Source: Nyssa sinensis
Taxonomy: Eukaryota; Streptophyta; Magnoliopsida; Cornales; Nyssaceae
DNA length: 64,000 nucleotides
Reading direction: 5' to 3'
Assembly: GCA_008638375.1 (NCBI GenBank)
Contig: CM018051.1
Coordinates: 25,621,344 to 25,685,343 of the forward strand
Part shown: piece after piece, positions 22,134 to 36,300 of the stretch
Numbering within the stretch: position 1 is the first letter of the stretch
Layout of the letters: the number at the start of each line of letters is the position of its first letter
Made by a program: the position numbers and the translations under genes
Notes under the pieces: generated by a model
Told to the model about the DNA's origin: nothing
The model's input: the letters and a program-made list of their open reading frames with translations, nothing else
The model's database searches: none

Positions 22134-24550
22134 TGTCACGTCCCCAAACCCACCCTGTGCGGATCTCGTATCGCGACCGCCACCCTTCTGCCTGGGGGCC
22201 TTAGGGCGAGGCTCACATAAGCGACGGTATCAGACGGCGGTGCGGCCTATGTTTACGGAAGCGTGAAAAACTTTTTCTTTTCTTTTCTTATGTTAAATTT
22301 ACGCACATTCGCTCGGTACTACCGCTCTTTAGAATGGTACACATGATTATACATTTAGAGAACAATAAAAACTATAAGGACTTTATACATAAATACATAT
22401 GCAGTTGTCCCTCAGGACTTAGTTACATAACAATCTAACATTTACTATAACCAAAAGTGACAAACTACAATTCCATAGTGCTTCCTAAAACTGCTAGTCC
22501 TATAAGTAGCTGCTTATGCCCTTCCTAAAAATGGGCAAAGCTCTAATCATCATCATCATAAAAAATCAGGACTACCATCAGTCACTTGAAAGGGGTTCAG
22601 ATAAAAATCCGGGTAAGCTAATCTAAGCTTGTGAGTAATTCCAGCATTTGTCATGGGTTTTTAATTGGCAGTGGTTAGTATAAGAGATTTTATAAAACAA
22701 TCACTACCAATCGCTCGTATACTTCAAATACATAATATATGCATTCTTTAAAATAGATAGCTTTGAAACATTTAAAGTATTCAAACTAAACAGTACTTCT
22801 TCCAATAGAGTATATGAACTTCAAAACATGTAGATATGCATAGTGAAAATGAGGGTAAAAACTGCTTCCATTTTCAACATAACATCTTATCACTTTCATT
22901 AGTGGAACCCGTTTCGAACCAAACTCCCATTTTACTTTACGTGGAGATTTCTCCTGCCTGGGGGGTTAGATCCTGATACTTGGCATTCATTCGTGTCGTA
23001 ATTGAGTTCCGAAGAAACCCAACGAAATTTGTGGTGCTTATGCACAGTTTATGTAATATCCTGACCCAGATGTAACCAAGCCGATGAGTTTTACATGTTA
23101 TAATGAAGTAAAAATTTGGATTTTTAAATCGCTTGAATAGGTGAATAAAAAATAATAATAAAGTAAATAAATACAAAGAAAAAAAAAGTAATGGGAAAGG
23201 AAATTAAAACAAAATAAAATCAAAATAAAGATAAAAATAAGAATTGGAAAGAAATAAATAAAAATGAAAAAAATTGAAATACATGTATATATTATATCTA
23301 TGTATATTTATATATAGGTATAAATATATAAGGAGTTATATATGTGTGTGTGGTGTAACAGAAAACAAAAATAAAGAGAAAAGAGAAACAGGGAAACGAC
23401 ATAAGCAGAAAAACAAAACGGAAGAAAAATAAAAGAAGGAGAAGTGAGAGGGCTTGAAACGGATGGGAGAGGAAGAGAAAGAGGGCAGGAGAAATAAAGA
23501 AGGGGTGGTTCAGCCGTCTCTTGGTTGTATATACAGCCGTAGAAGCAGAGAAAGAAGAGAAGAAAGAAGAAAAAAAAAATAGAGGAAAACCAAAAACAAA
23601 GCAAGCGGCTGGACGCTAGAACAGGGGGAAGAAAAAGGAAGAAAAAAAGAGAGGAGGAAGAAGGAAGAGGAAAGTCGGGCACCGTGCGTGAGTTGAGAAA
23701 GAAGCGGAGGAGGAAACGAGCCAAGACAAATCAGATTTAGCGGTGGATTCGGAAGTGAAATCAGTGATCGCTCTGTACGCGCGATTGGGTGAGTGCGTTT
23801 AATTTTCTGTGTTTGATTCTGTTCAAAGCATGAATTATTGTTTGATATATATATATTGTGAAGCATGGGAATTTATTTGATATGCATGGATATAGTTGGT
23901 GTTGGAATTGAATCAAGAAAAAACAAAAAGAGAAAAAATGAACAGAACCGAACGTGGGAAACGGTAGAAAACAGAGGTGAAAAACCGATCGGATGGGTTG
24001 ATTTTGTTGCGATCAATTGGGCTAGATCATGGGTAATTGATTCTCTTGGGTGTAGGTAAATTTTAGAATCAAATTGGGATTGAAACTGTAGGAGAAAATG
24101 GGAAAAAACGGAAGGGAAAGGGGTTGCCGGAAAAATCGCACAGCCCTAGGTGCGCCACTGTTCTGGCCATTTTGGGAGTGCTCCGGCACTCCGATTTGAA
24201 ATCCGACGATAGATTTGAGTTGCCCATAACTCGTAGGTGTTAACCCCGCTGAAAAACGCAAGAAACCCGTCACCGGCGAGTCGCCGTTGACGAAGAAGAC
24301 AACCTGTACGCAGGCATAGGCTGCTGCGCGGTTGCTATTTTACAATTTTATTTTGGCCAAACCGGGTCGGGTCTGACCCGACCCACCCATTCAGATGACT
24401 GCCAAACACTTGTACTTTATGGGTAAATTTTTAAATTCGAGTTTGGAGGGTGTTTGGTTAGAAAGGAGAAGCTATCCAATGGATGACTTATATTGGTCTA
24501 CAGGAATTGGAAAATAGAAAAAAAAAAAATTGGAAAAATGGGTTGGGCAA

Positions 24551-24605
24551 AGAATTGAACCTATGACCATCGGGAAATGATGAAAATTCGTGAACCACTG
24601 TGCCA
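24551..24605 (-). other. Antisense tRNA-like segment in element C LTR
   Basis: On the minus strand, TGGCACAGTGG (24605-24595) matches an A box and GGTTCAATTCT (24561-24551) a B box, followed by long T-runs (A-runs at 24520-24540 on the plus strand). The right LTR has the same at 31084-31138. Confidence 0.55.
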
Positions 24606-25320
24606 CTAAGGCACATATGATTTATTTTACTTAAAATAAGATATATATTAGACCCGATTCAATAAATTAAATAATGTAGGAAATTAAATAAATTTGAATT
24701 AAATTTCGACGCTTAAATTAGTCGAATGAATAATGAAAACCTACTGTTTTGGACCTTTTGGATTTAATGGTAAGGTCCGTTTCATGAGACAGAGTCTCGA
24801 AAAATAAAGTACCCGTAGAAACGTCAAAATGACCAAAATGCCCCTACGTCAAAGGTAAGTCAAACGGACTCCGATTTAGTTAAGTAAATAGTGAATTTTT
24901 ATCAATTCAAACCTACCGGACTTAACGGTGAAGTCCAAATTATTAAAATAGAACCCAAAAAGTAGAGACACGTAAATGACCATTTTGCCCTTGGGCAAAT
25001 TAAGTCCAAACTGGAAACCGTAGAAACGTAAATGAGTAAAAGAGATATTTAGAGTAGCTATGTGTACAATTGATAAATGAAAGTAAAACTGAGACGTGTT
25101 TATTGATGTATAGGCCAGTCAACGGGAAAGGAGAAAGTCCCAGAGTACTAAGACACAGATATGTAAGTAATATCTGACCTCTGCATGTTGTACACTCAGC
25201 CATGTCATAGTTCTTGCTATACGCATTTGTACTCTATTTATCATATCAGATCCTTTATGATTCCACTTATGCGATTTTACTTTTCCGTGGAATAGCTTAG
25301 TTATGATGCGTAGTATGTCT

Positions 25321-25387
25321 CGAGTATGGGGACCAGCCTTATATTATTGACCCGAGTATGGGGTCCTGTCCCGAGTATGGGGACCAG
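25321..25387 (+). repeat. Three CGAGTATGGGG motifs in element C LTR
   Basis: CGAGTATGGGGACC, CGAGTATGGGGTCC and CGAGTATGGGGACC occur within 70 bp, spaced 31 and 20 bp. GGTCC of one can pair with GGACC of the next. The GTATGGG core matches the hairpin loop in B. J inserted between the first and second motif in the right LTR. Confidence 0.5.
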
Positions 25388-26106
25388 ATTTACATGATTG
25401 AGCTCAGTGCTATGCACACAGGGGGTAGCCGGGCCCCATAGTTTATAGCATCCACCAGTTTTGACATCACCATCTATCTATTGAGATTCATAGTGAAATC
25501 GTGTTCCAGCTTTATTCGAGTACTTTCTATGATCTTGTATGTGACACTTTGGTCTATAGCTTGTGATGTCATCATTCAGACTAGATGTTCCTTTATTGTG
25601 ATATTCACTAACGAGTTTTGATTATTGTTATGATATTGACTGGCTATCATATCTTTATTATTATTCAGTTCTTTCCAAATCTTGTACACATGACAGAGTA
25701 GGGGACTTACTTATTGGGCTTTGTTTAGCTCACCCCCCTACCACATTTCAGGGATTGACGCAGAGGACGGACAGTAGGAGGCTTGTGGCTATAGGATGGA
25801 CATTTTGACAAGTATTGGTAATAGTAGTACAGTCTTATAGAACTCCCGTGTATTCACGTCTTGGGGACGAGATGATCTATTAGAGATGTTACAGGCTGTG
25901 TGTTTTTTTTTAATTGCAGAAGGATTTGTATTTAGAACAATTCAGTTAATGTTTTCCGCTATGTTTGCATATGATGATTCATGTGGTTATCTATTTGTAC
26001 ACTGATGTGAATGAACAGGATGATCAGGTCCGATTTGGCCAAAGGGTCGGGTCGGATGGTTGCGGTCCGCTAATCCGTAGAGGGTGGGTTGCGGGTCGTG
26101 ACAACT

Positions 26107-26118
26107 TGGTATCAGAGC
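26107..26118 (+). other. Primer-binding site, element C
   Basis: TGGTATCAGAGC, initiator-Met type, 3 bp after the left LTR. Confidence 0.93.
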
Positions 26119-26404
26119 TTTAGGTTCAGAATGCCTAGGAAAATCTATGGTTACAAGTGATACATGGGAGTTAAGACTAGTGTACTACTATTGTCAAATG
26201 TCCGAGTAGAGTCACATAGTATGTTAGCTTAGCATGATAAGACAACGATTATTTATATTGCTGCTAAAGTGAACATAGAACTAGAGCCCTTAGGACACGT
26301 TATCTGTTACAATGCCATAAGGGGAATCATTATATGGGAATACTATCTATAGAGCATGTACGGTACACGTAGGTGAAGCACAACTACCTACAAATCTGAT
26401 ACCG

Positions 26405-29400
26405 TTGGAAATACACGTATTTGATGTTATACTTGGTATAGATTGGTTGTCTACACATTATGTCACTATAGACTGCATGGCTAAGATAGTCAGTATACAG
26501 TGCCCAGGATGTCCGAGTATTCAGTTTCGAGGGACACGTGTGGCTTCCCTACCTTATTTTGTTTCTGCTATACAGGCTAGACGTTTACTTCGGTAGGGGT
26601 GCCATGGGTTCTTGTGTAGTATCCAGAACACTGAGTCACAGCAGCCGGGATTGGAACAGATTTCCATTGCTAGAGAATCCCTGAGGTGTTTTTAGATGAT
26701 CTTCCAGGGATGCCAGTTGATCGAGAGATCGAGTTTAGCATCGATGTACTGCCAGGCACTACACTGATATCTAAGACACCCTACCGAATGGCCCCAGCTA
26801 AACTGAAGGAGTTAAAGTTACAGTTACAGGAACTACTAGACAAGGGTTTTATACGACCTAGTTCATCACCATGGGGTGCACCTGTGTTGTTTGTCAAGAA
26901 GAAAGATGGTACTATGAGGCTATGTATAGACTACTGTGAACTGAATAAGGTTACCATCAAAAACAGGTATCCCTTGCCTAGAGTGGATGATTTATTTGAT
27001 CAGTTGAAGGGGGCACAAGTGTTTTCAAAGATTGACTTAAGATCCGGCTATCATCAGTTGAAAGTTAGGCCCGCAGACATTCAAAAGACAGCATTCAGAA
27101 CGCGGTATGGACATTATGAATTTTTGGTTATGCCTTTTGGGGTGACGAATGCCCCAGCCGCATTCATGGATTTAATGAACAGAGTGTTTAAGCCGTACTT
27201 GGATGATTTCGTGATCGTATTTATTGATGATATCTTGGTCTATTCTAAGAACCAGGAGGAACATGAGGTACATCTGAGGAAGGTCCTACAGACGCTAGGG
27301 GAGCAGAAGTTATATGCTAAGTTGAAGAAGTGTGAATTCTGGCTCCCAAACATTTCCTTCTTAGGGCATGTGGTCAGTAAGGATGGGATCTCCGTAGACC
27401 CCCAAAAGATAGAGGCTATTACCAGTTGGCCTTGACCGACTACGGTCACAGAGGTTCGCAGTTTTATGGGTTTAGCTGGCTACTATAGGAGATTTGTTAA
27501 GGACTTTTCCAAGATAGCCATGCCAATTACCCAATTGACTAAAAAGAATACTCCATTCATCTGGACAGAGGAGAGGGAGCGAAGTTTTCAAGAGCTAAAG
27601 AACCGATTGGTTACAGCTCCAATCTTGACAATACCAAATGGGGCAGAGGGCTTTGTGATCTACAGTGATGCCTCACACCAAGGATTGGGATGTGTTCTGA
27701 TGCAACAGGGGAAGGTAGTAGCCTATGCTTCACGGCAACTGAGGACACATGAGAAGAACTATCCAACTTATGACCTCGAGCTTGCAGCTATTGTCTTTGC
27801 CCTTAAAATCTAGAGGCATTATTTATACGGAGCCACATGTGAGATTTTCACTGATCATAAGAGTCTCAAGTACTTGTTCATGCAGAAGGAGCTCAATATG
27901 CGCCAACGGTGTTGGTTGGAGTTAATAAAGGATTATGAGCTCAATATTCAGTACCATCCAGGGAAGGCGAATGTAGTAGCTGATGCGCTTAGCAGGGAGT
28001 CTTGCTTACCTATTGACTACACAGAAAGAGCTACTGTAGGATTTAGAGGCTATGGAGGTGGAGGTGATTCTACCAAGTTCTAGGGCTATGTGTGCTAATG
28101 TCACAATCGGTCTTACGATTGTTGATAAGATCAGGGAGACACAAGCTCGCGACGACAAGTTAGTTAAGCTTCGTCAGGAGGCTGAGACTGGAGGGAGCAC
28201 GGATTTCTCTATACGAGATGGGGTGTTGTACTATCATGACAGAATTTGTATGCCAGATGTACCAGAGATTAAGAAGCAGATTCTTGATGAGGCACACAGT
28301 TCTAGATTTGCTATACACCCAGGAAACACAAAAATGTACCACAATGTAAAGGGCACTTACTGGTGGTCAGGGATGAAAAAGGATATAGCTGAGCACATTG
28401 CACGATGTATGGAGTGCCAACGGTTCAAGGTCGAGCACCAGAAGCCAGGAGGGCTTTTACAGTCACTACCGATACCAGAGTGGAAATGGGAGCATATTAC
28501 GATGGATTTTGTATCGGGGTTGCCTAAGACGTCACATGGGAATGATTCTATATGGGTGATCGTTGATAGATTGACAAAGACAGCCCATTTTCTTGCAACC
28601 AAGACGACTCAGACTCTAGAACGACTGGCTATGCTTTATATTAGGGAGATCGTTCGATTACATGGAGTTCCAGTATCCATTGTATCCGACCGAGATCCAC
28701 AGTTTGTGTCTAAGTTCTGGAGGAGTCTACAGAAGGCTATGGGTACTGAGTTGAGTCTTAGCACTGCATATCATCCTGAGACCGATGGACAGTCTAAGAG
28801 GACAATACAGACATTAGAGGACCTATTGAGATTCTGTGTCATTGATTTCAAGGGAAGTTGGGAGGACCAGCTGCCATTAGTAGAGTTCACATATAATAAT
28901 AGCTACCAATCCAGTATCGGTATGGCACCATATGAGGCACTATATGGCAGGCAGTGTAGATCTCCACTATGCTGGACAGAAGTGGGAGATAGGAAGTTAT
29001 TTGGGCCGGAGATAGTAGAGCAAACCACAGATAAGATCCGTCTGATCAGACAACGTTTACTAGCAGCTCAGAGCCGGCATAAGAGTTACACTGACACGAG
29101 GAGACGAGAGTTGGAGTTTATGACAGGAGATTTTGTGTTCTTGAAAGTATCACCAATGAAAGGAGTGGTCAGATTTGGCAAGAGAGGGAAACTAGGGCCA
29201 CGATACATCGGACCGTTCAAGATTATCGGACGAGTCGGATCAGTAGCATATCAGCTAGCATTGCCATCCAAGTTAGCTCACGTACATGATGTGTTCCATG
29301 TGTCGATGTTAAGGAAATGTGTGCACAACCCAGATCAGGTAATCGAACATGAGCCGCTAGATGTTCAAGAGGATTTGAGTTATATTGAGCGGCTGGTACA

Positions 29401-29545
29401 GATCCTAGATCGACGAGAGCAAGTTCTACGAAACAAAACCATTCCACTAGTGAAGGTATTATGGAGGAATTCTCGACTTGAAGAAGCCACATGGGAACGA
29501 GAAGACGAAATGCGTGCTCAGTATCCCCAATTGTTTACACCATGA
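26405..29545 (+). pseudogene. Degraded pol of element C (PR fragment, RT, RNase H, integrase, chromodomain-like tail)
   Basis: Closely related to the pol of A but broken. Gag and the catalytic part of the protease are absent; the 300 bp after the PBS show no gag. Recognisable parts are the protease end (DVILGIDWLS, 26420s), RT with FIDD (27220s), RNase H ([11 protein letters not shown]), integrase HHCC and both catalytic Asp, and a chromodomain-like tail (EEATWERE). Lesions: TAG 26594-26596; a one-base loss near 26677; TGA 27433-27435; TAG 27811-27813 at a Trp conserved in A; a frame change near 28000-28035; TAG 28037-28039. In the integrase the catalytic Glu is Lys (AAG 28796-28798). The last part, 28052-29545, is open for 497 codons. 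No protein can be made as one piece, so C needed help to move, or decayed after insertion. Confidence 0.95.
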
Positions 29546-29571
29546 TTTGTTTAAGTTTGGGGACCAAACTT

Positions 29572-29588
29572 ATTGAAGGGGGGAAGAA
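29572..29588 (+). other. Polypurine tract, element C
   Basis: GAAGGGGGGAAGAA abuts the right LTR start at 29589. Confidence 0.88.
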
Positions 29589-32559
29589 TGTAATATCCTG
29601 ACCCAGATGTAACCAAGCCGATGAGTTTTACGTGTTATAATTAAGTAACAATTTGGATTTTTAAATCGCTTGAATAGGTGAATAAAAAATAATAATAAAG
29701 TAAATAAATACAAAGAAAAAAAAAGTAATGGGAAAGGAAATTAAAACAAAATAAAATCAAAATAAAGATAAAAATAAGAATTGGAAAGAAATAAATAAAA
29801 GTGAAAAAAATTGAAATACATGTATATATTATATCTATGTAGATTTATATATAGGTATAAATATATAAGGAGTTATATATGTGTGTGTGGTGTAACGGAA
29901 AACAAAAACAAAGAGAAAAGAGAAAAATGGAAACAACATAAGCAGAAAAACAAAACGGAAGAAAAATAAAAGAAGGAGAAGTAAGGGGGCTTGAAACGGA
30001 TGGGAGATGAAGAGAAAGAGGGCAGGAGAAATAAAGAAGGGGTGGTTCAGCCGTCTCTTGGTTGTATATACAGCCGTAGAAGCAGAGAAAGAAGAGAAGA
30101 AAGAAGAAAAAAAACAGAGGAAAACCAAAAACAGAGCAAGCGGCTGGACGCTAAAACAGGGGGAAGAAAAAGGAAGAAAAAAAGAGAGGAGGAAGAAGGA
30201 AGAGGAAATTCGGGCACCGTGCGTGAGTTGAGAAAGAAGCGGAGGAGGAAACGAGCTAAGACAAATCAGATTGGGCGGAGGATTCGGAAGTGAAATCAGT
30301 GATTGCTCTGTACGCGCGATTGGGTGAGTGCGTTTAATTTTCTGTGTTTGATTCTGTTCAAAGCATGAATTATTGTTTGATATATATATTATGAAGCATG
30401 GGAATTTATTTGATATGCATGGATATAGTTGGTGTTGGAATTGAATCAAGAAAAAACAAAAAGAGAAAAAATGAACAGAACCGAACGTGGGAAACGGTAG
30501 AAAACAGAGGTGAAAAACCGATCGGATGGGTTGATTTTGTTGCGATCAATTGGGCTAGATCATGGGTAATTGATTCTCTTGGGTGTAGGTAAATTTTAGA
30601 ATCAAATTGGGATTGAAACTGTAGGAGAAAATGGGAAAAAACGGAAGGGAAAGGGGCTGCTAGAAAAACCGCACAGCCCCAGGTGCACCACTGTTCCGGC
30701 CATTTTGGGAGTGCTCCGGCACTCCGATTTGAAATCCGACGATAGATTTGAGTTGCCCATAACTCGTAGGTGTTAACCCCGCTAAAAAACGCAAGAAACC
30801 CGTCACCGGCGAGTCGCCGTTGACGAAGAAGACAACCTGTACACAGGCATAGGCTGCTGCGCGGCTGCTGTTTTGCAATTTTATTTTGGCCAAACCGGGT
30901 CGGGTCTGACCCGACCCACCCATTCAGATGACTGCCAAACACTTGTACTTTATGGGTAAATTTTTAAATTCAAGTTTGGAGGGTGTTTGGTTAGAGAGGA
31001 GAAGCTATCCAATGGATGACTTATATTGGTATACAGGAATTGGAAAACAGAAAAAAAAAAATTTGGAAAAATGGGTTGGGCAAAGAATTGAACCTATGAC
31101 CATTGGGAAATGATGAAAATTCGTGAACCACTGTGCCACTAAGGCACATATGATTTATTTTACTTAAAATAAGATATATATTAGACCCGATTCAATAAAT
31201 TAAATAATGTAGGAAATTAAATAAATTTGAATTAAATTTCGACGCTTAAATTAGTCGAATGAATAATGAAAACCTACTGTTTTGGACCTTTTGGATTTAA
31301 TGGTAAGGTTCGTTTCATGAGACAGAGTCTTGAAAAATAAAGTACTCGTAGAAACGTCAAAATGACCAAAATGCCCCTACGTCACAGGTAAGTCAACGGA
31401 CTCCGATTTAGTTAAGTAAATAGTGAATTTTTATCAATTCAAACCTACCAGACTTAACGGTGAAGTCCAAATTATGAAAATAGAACCCAAAAAGTAGAGA
31501 CACGTAAATGACCATTTTGCCCTTGGGCAAATTAAGTCCAAACTGGAAACCGTAGAAATGTAAATGAGTAAAAGAGATATTTAGAGTAGCTATGTGTACA
31601 ATTGATAAATGAAAGTAAAATTGAGACGTGTTTATTGATGTATAGGCCAGTCAACTGGAAAGGAGAAAGTCCCAGAGTACTAAGACACAGATATGTAAGT
31701 AATATCTGACCTCTGCATGTTGTACACTCAGCCATGTCATAGTTCTTGCTATACGCATTTGTACTCTATTTATCATATCAGATCCTTTATGATTCCACTT
31801 GTGCGATTTTACTTTTCCGTGGAATAGCTTAGTTATGATGCGTAGTATGTCCCGAGTATGGGGACCAGCCTTATATTATTTGTCACATCCCGAACCCCAC
31901 CCTACGCGGATGTCGAGGACGTGACTGCCAGTCAGTCGCGACGCGACCAACCAAAGGCAAATTCTGAACTTTTCGACGAATTGCACTCCAACTGTAGGGT
32001 CAGATGCAGCAGAATTTAAAACTTTTTCTTTGTGTCACGGGAATGCAACTCACTTATCCATCATAAGAATATGTATCACAGAGCAAGACTAGATCCAGTC
32101 AGTCAACAATTCTAATCTCAGAGCATATCTAAAATCAATCATATAACAACAGAGCAGATCTAATATCTCTAGAGTACCATTAATTCCATGAGCCATGTCT
32201 ATCTAGTATATATCAGTCAAGTCAGTCATAACATACCACTCACCGAAATAACCAGGTTCAATCTACAGTAAACCAGTCTCTACAATTCAGTGCCGTCAGA
32301 TCCTTACTTGCGATGCCACTTGACCTATTCACGTCATGTCATAGTACCTTCTAATCCAATGGAGGTAATTCCTGAAAAATGTCAGAATAATGGGGTGAGC
32401 TTAAATAAGCCCAGTGAGTAACACAGATTCCCTATCATGGGTTTCAAAACCAGTTTTGTGCTCCCAAGGCACATGGATAATTTAGTCATTACAAAAATAA
32501 CTATTTTTATAAATCCATTTCATAAGCAGTCTAGTACAATAAAACAGAATCGAACAAAC

Positions 32560-33330
32560 AATACAAACGGATCGGAACATGACATAACCAATCGGTCAAA
32601 ACAATAACTATTGCTAATATATCGGTCAAGACACAGACTTTTCATTAACGGAACGAATTACAATCGGGACTGAGTGGGAACAATAAGTCAGTCAAGACAG
32701 GGGCATATAATCAATGGCTAGAACATAGCGGAGTTGAACAAGATCAATCAAGACAAGGCATACCAATAACAGGACGGAAACATAACGGAACTAGACCATC
32801 TATCAATCAGGCCAGACATATCATCAACGGACGGAATATAACGGAATCGAACGGAAACAATACATCAGTCAAACAAAGGCATATCGCGAACGGATAAAAT
32901 TAGAACGGAACTAAACGGAAACAATACACTAATCAGGACACAGGCAAATCATGAACAGGACACAACATAACGGAACTGGGTAGAAACAATATAACAATCA
33001 AGTCAGGGACACATCACTGTCGGAACTAATCATAACTGGACTGAACAATGTTTCAATCAAGACAGATGTATCATCAACGGACAGTACACAACGGAACTGG
33101 ACCATATATCAATCAAGGCAGACACATTATCAATGAACGGAATATAGCAGAATCGAACGGAACAAAACATTAGTCAAAGCAAAGACATATCATCAACGGA
33201 CAAATCATAACGGAACTGGACCATATATCAATCAAGACAAACGGATCATCAACGGACGGAACATGTCAGAACCGGACGGAACATAACAACCGAAGCAGAC
33301 ATATCATTAACGGACAGCACATAACAGAAC
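32560..33330 (-). repeat. ~60-bp imperfect tandem repeats in solo LTR J
   Basis: Phrases such as ATCATCAACGGACGGAA, TAACGGAACTG and ATCAATCAAGACA recur about every 60 bp across some 770 bp, roughly a dozen diverged units. No ORF. It lies in the intron-like part of the LTR between the exon-like block and the last 3' splice site, where B has its 90-bp array. Confidence 0.75.
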
Positions 33331-36300
33331 TGAACGAAATTCCTAATTCGAAGGACACAAGCACATCACGTGGAATGTGGTACAAAGGGTGTACAATAAG
33401 TACATACATTTGAGCAATATAGCATTCAGACAGTATACTATACAAAGCGGTACGATACAACAAAATGTTGTTCTTTGCCTATATCACATGGTTTATTTAA
33501 TCGTTTCAGAAATAATGGTTCAATATATCCATTTTATCTCAACAGTTCAAAACGGGCAAAACAGTACGGGATGCTAGCACAGGGATCAAGAATATAGTCA
33601 ATTATTTAAAAAAGCCTAAACCATGTCATAAGTGATATAGTACGAAAAGACATGCATTTAAATAATTGCACGTAAATAATTGCATTCAAAACAGATCAGT
33701 AAATCAAGGGACAGTATCAAAACAGTGTCAGAAGTTACTCACAAACTTTACGCTTATTTCCTTGCATAATAATCCGATAACCTCCAGGTACGTCAGGCAT
33801 CTTCATGTATATCCTGAATAATAATCATCAATCACAGACAGATCAAAACTCATCCATTCAGGTCTTATTCGTCATCTTAGGTATCTATCGGATTACCTAA
33901 GATAGCCTAGTAGCCTATCGCCCTTCCATTGGGTCTCACCCGAGGCTATTTCATTCTTTAATTAGGCTTAGCAGTTATTAGGATTATATCCTAAGTCATT
34001 TAGACTTCAATTGTTATCAGTCAAGCACTCATTCAACCTTAGGGGCAAAATGGTAATTTTACCATTCTTGTCCCGGACCCTATCGTGGTCTTCGGAATAG
34101 TCTTTATATCTTAAGTACAAAGTTCTACGTCCTTTGGACTCCAATCGGTATCAGTTAGGTTCTCATTTTAACCATAGGGGCAAAATGGTAATTTTGCCAT
34201 TCTTACCCCGGACCTTGTTATGGTCCTCAGAATATCCCATATATCGTATATATAAAGTTTTAAGTCTTTTAGACTTTAATCGGTATCAGTTGGGTACTTA
34301 TTTAGTCCTAGGGGCAAAATGGTAATTTTGTCATTTTTGCCCCGGACCCTATCATGGTCCTCAGAACGTCCCATATATCTCATGTATAAATTTGTAAGTC
34401 CCTTGGACTTCATTTGGTATCTGCTTTAGATCGTCGGGACACATCGGTCATTTCTCGTTTTACGCATTGACTGTCTCGGAGTCTTATTTAGCCCTTCAGT
34501 GTTCATAATTATCCCTATGATAGTTTATCAGATCAGTTTGACCTTTATTCGACCTCTACTTTGCACTTACAGTGCTCAGGGGTATTTTGGTCATTTTACG
34601 TTTTGTGTAATTCTGACCCCGATTCGTCATTTAATCAAGTATACAGTCTCACCAGTGTCTGGGTTCCTACCGGTATCAATTTCGTCCCAATCGGACTTTG
34701 TTTATGTCTCGTACGGTATCAGGGGTAATTTAGTAATTTCATGTGTCATATTTTCGGCACGTCAGTTCATAAAATGGACCTCACCATTGGGTCCAGAGCG
34801 TCCAACATAGTGAAATTGGACTGTCTGTTACGTTTAATCGGCCCTGAGTATCATTAAGGGCAATTCAGTCATTTATACCTATGTGTCTGTATTTTTCGGG
34901 ACCTCAGTTCATTAAACGGACCTCACCGTTGAGTCCAGAATGTCCGAGATAGTCAAAATAGGCTATCTGATATTTTTATTTGGGTCTGGGTACCATCAGG
35001 GGCAGTTCGGTCATTTATCACTTACGGGTCTGTATTTTTCGGGACTGTATTTCCAAAATCGGACTGTACCATTGAGTCCAAAATGCTTGAAATAGTGAAA
35101 ATACACTATTTATTTAATTTATTTGGACTCCATTTGACATATTTAATGTCTAGGGGTAAAATTGTAATTTTACCTAATTAATAAATAATTAAATAATTAT
35201 TTTATTATTTAATTAATTTATTCAGGGCTTAAATGAAGAAATTTTCCGAAATGTGGGCCACTGTGTAATTCTTTAAAACAGTGGGGACAAATTCGTAATT
35301 TCAGAAAGTATTTGGGGTTCAAAATATAATTTCATAATTTAGGGGTTCAAACCAAGGGTTCAAGGGTTCATCAGTTGAACCGGTCCAAAACCATCAAGAA
35401 CCAACCGGTTCAGTTCCTTCAGAAAACCGGAATTAAATACTCCAGTTAATCCTCAATTGCCCCTTCATCCACGGATAGGTTATGCCCAATCCCAATTTTA
35501 ATTTCTTATCCGAGGGACCAAACAGGCGGAATTTGATTTTAAAACAAATCGGTTAACCCCCAGAACGTTGTCGTTCCATTAAAACAGTGGCACGCTCATG
35601 CGTTGCCATGTGTATGAGTCGACTCGGCCTAACTCGAATGAGTTGGTGAGTCAACTCTATCTTCTCCAACGCGCAGGGCACCGTTGCCCTAAGCGCAGGT
35701 TCGTTTTTTTTTCCATTTTCGTGGAGTTTCAAGTAGGCTTTTCAACTGTTTTTGATTCCAAAGTGTTCCTAGAAGTGATTCCAACAACTTGGCATCGATT
35801 TGGTGCCTCAAACCTACGGGTGAAGCTCTGTTTAACCCGATTATCGTGAGGGTTTCAGTTCGGTCATACGGTCCCATTTCTCAACCAAAGTCCACACGGT
35901 TTGGTTCTTTGTGACCCTTAGGACAGGAGCTTCAACTCTCCATTCTAAAATTTCAGTTTAAAAGCCCGTTACAGAATTTGGGTTCCATGGCCGAGACCTA
36001 TAGGTTCGGTTTTGAGGGTCCAAATCAGTGCTCTAGGGTCGCGGGTGGTGATATCTGAAACCCTCTCAGTGTCTAGATCAGTTCGGTACATGCATGAAGT
36101 CATTTGGTTGAGGTCGATTCAAACTTGCAACCTGAGGTCCATTAATGGCGGATTTGGGTTTTTGCTTGAATTCCAAGCAGTCCGATGGTCCTTCTTATGC
36201 TTAAACAACCCCGATTTTTAGTCTAACTAACATGCATGCAATTACAGTCCTTATAGCCTCAGAATTTCCTCAAAACAATTCTAAAAATTCAAACCAATAA

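Larger units (their letters stand above)
23052..26103 (+). repeat. Element C left LTR, 3052 bp
   Basis: TGTAATATCC..GGGTCGTGACA. Contains a purine-rich leader (23350-23720), a donor GG|GTGAGT (23788/23789), an antisense tRNA-like segment (24551-24605), a hairpin array with a perfect GGACTT/AAGTCC core (24918-24936), an internal exon-like block before GTAAGT (about 25160), three GAGTATGGGG motifs (25321-25387), and an acceptor CATTTCAG (ends 25751). It is the same family as solo LTR E. Confidence 0.93.

Noticed and set aside
23308..23866. Ser/Phe/Leu-rich minus-strand ORFs over the purine-rich leader of C (also 29835-30449 and 40148-40399)
   Set aside because: Low-complexity translations of the complement of a GA-rich leader; no conserved motif.
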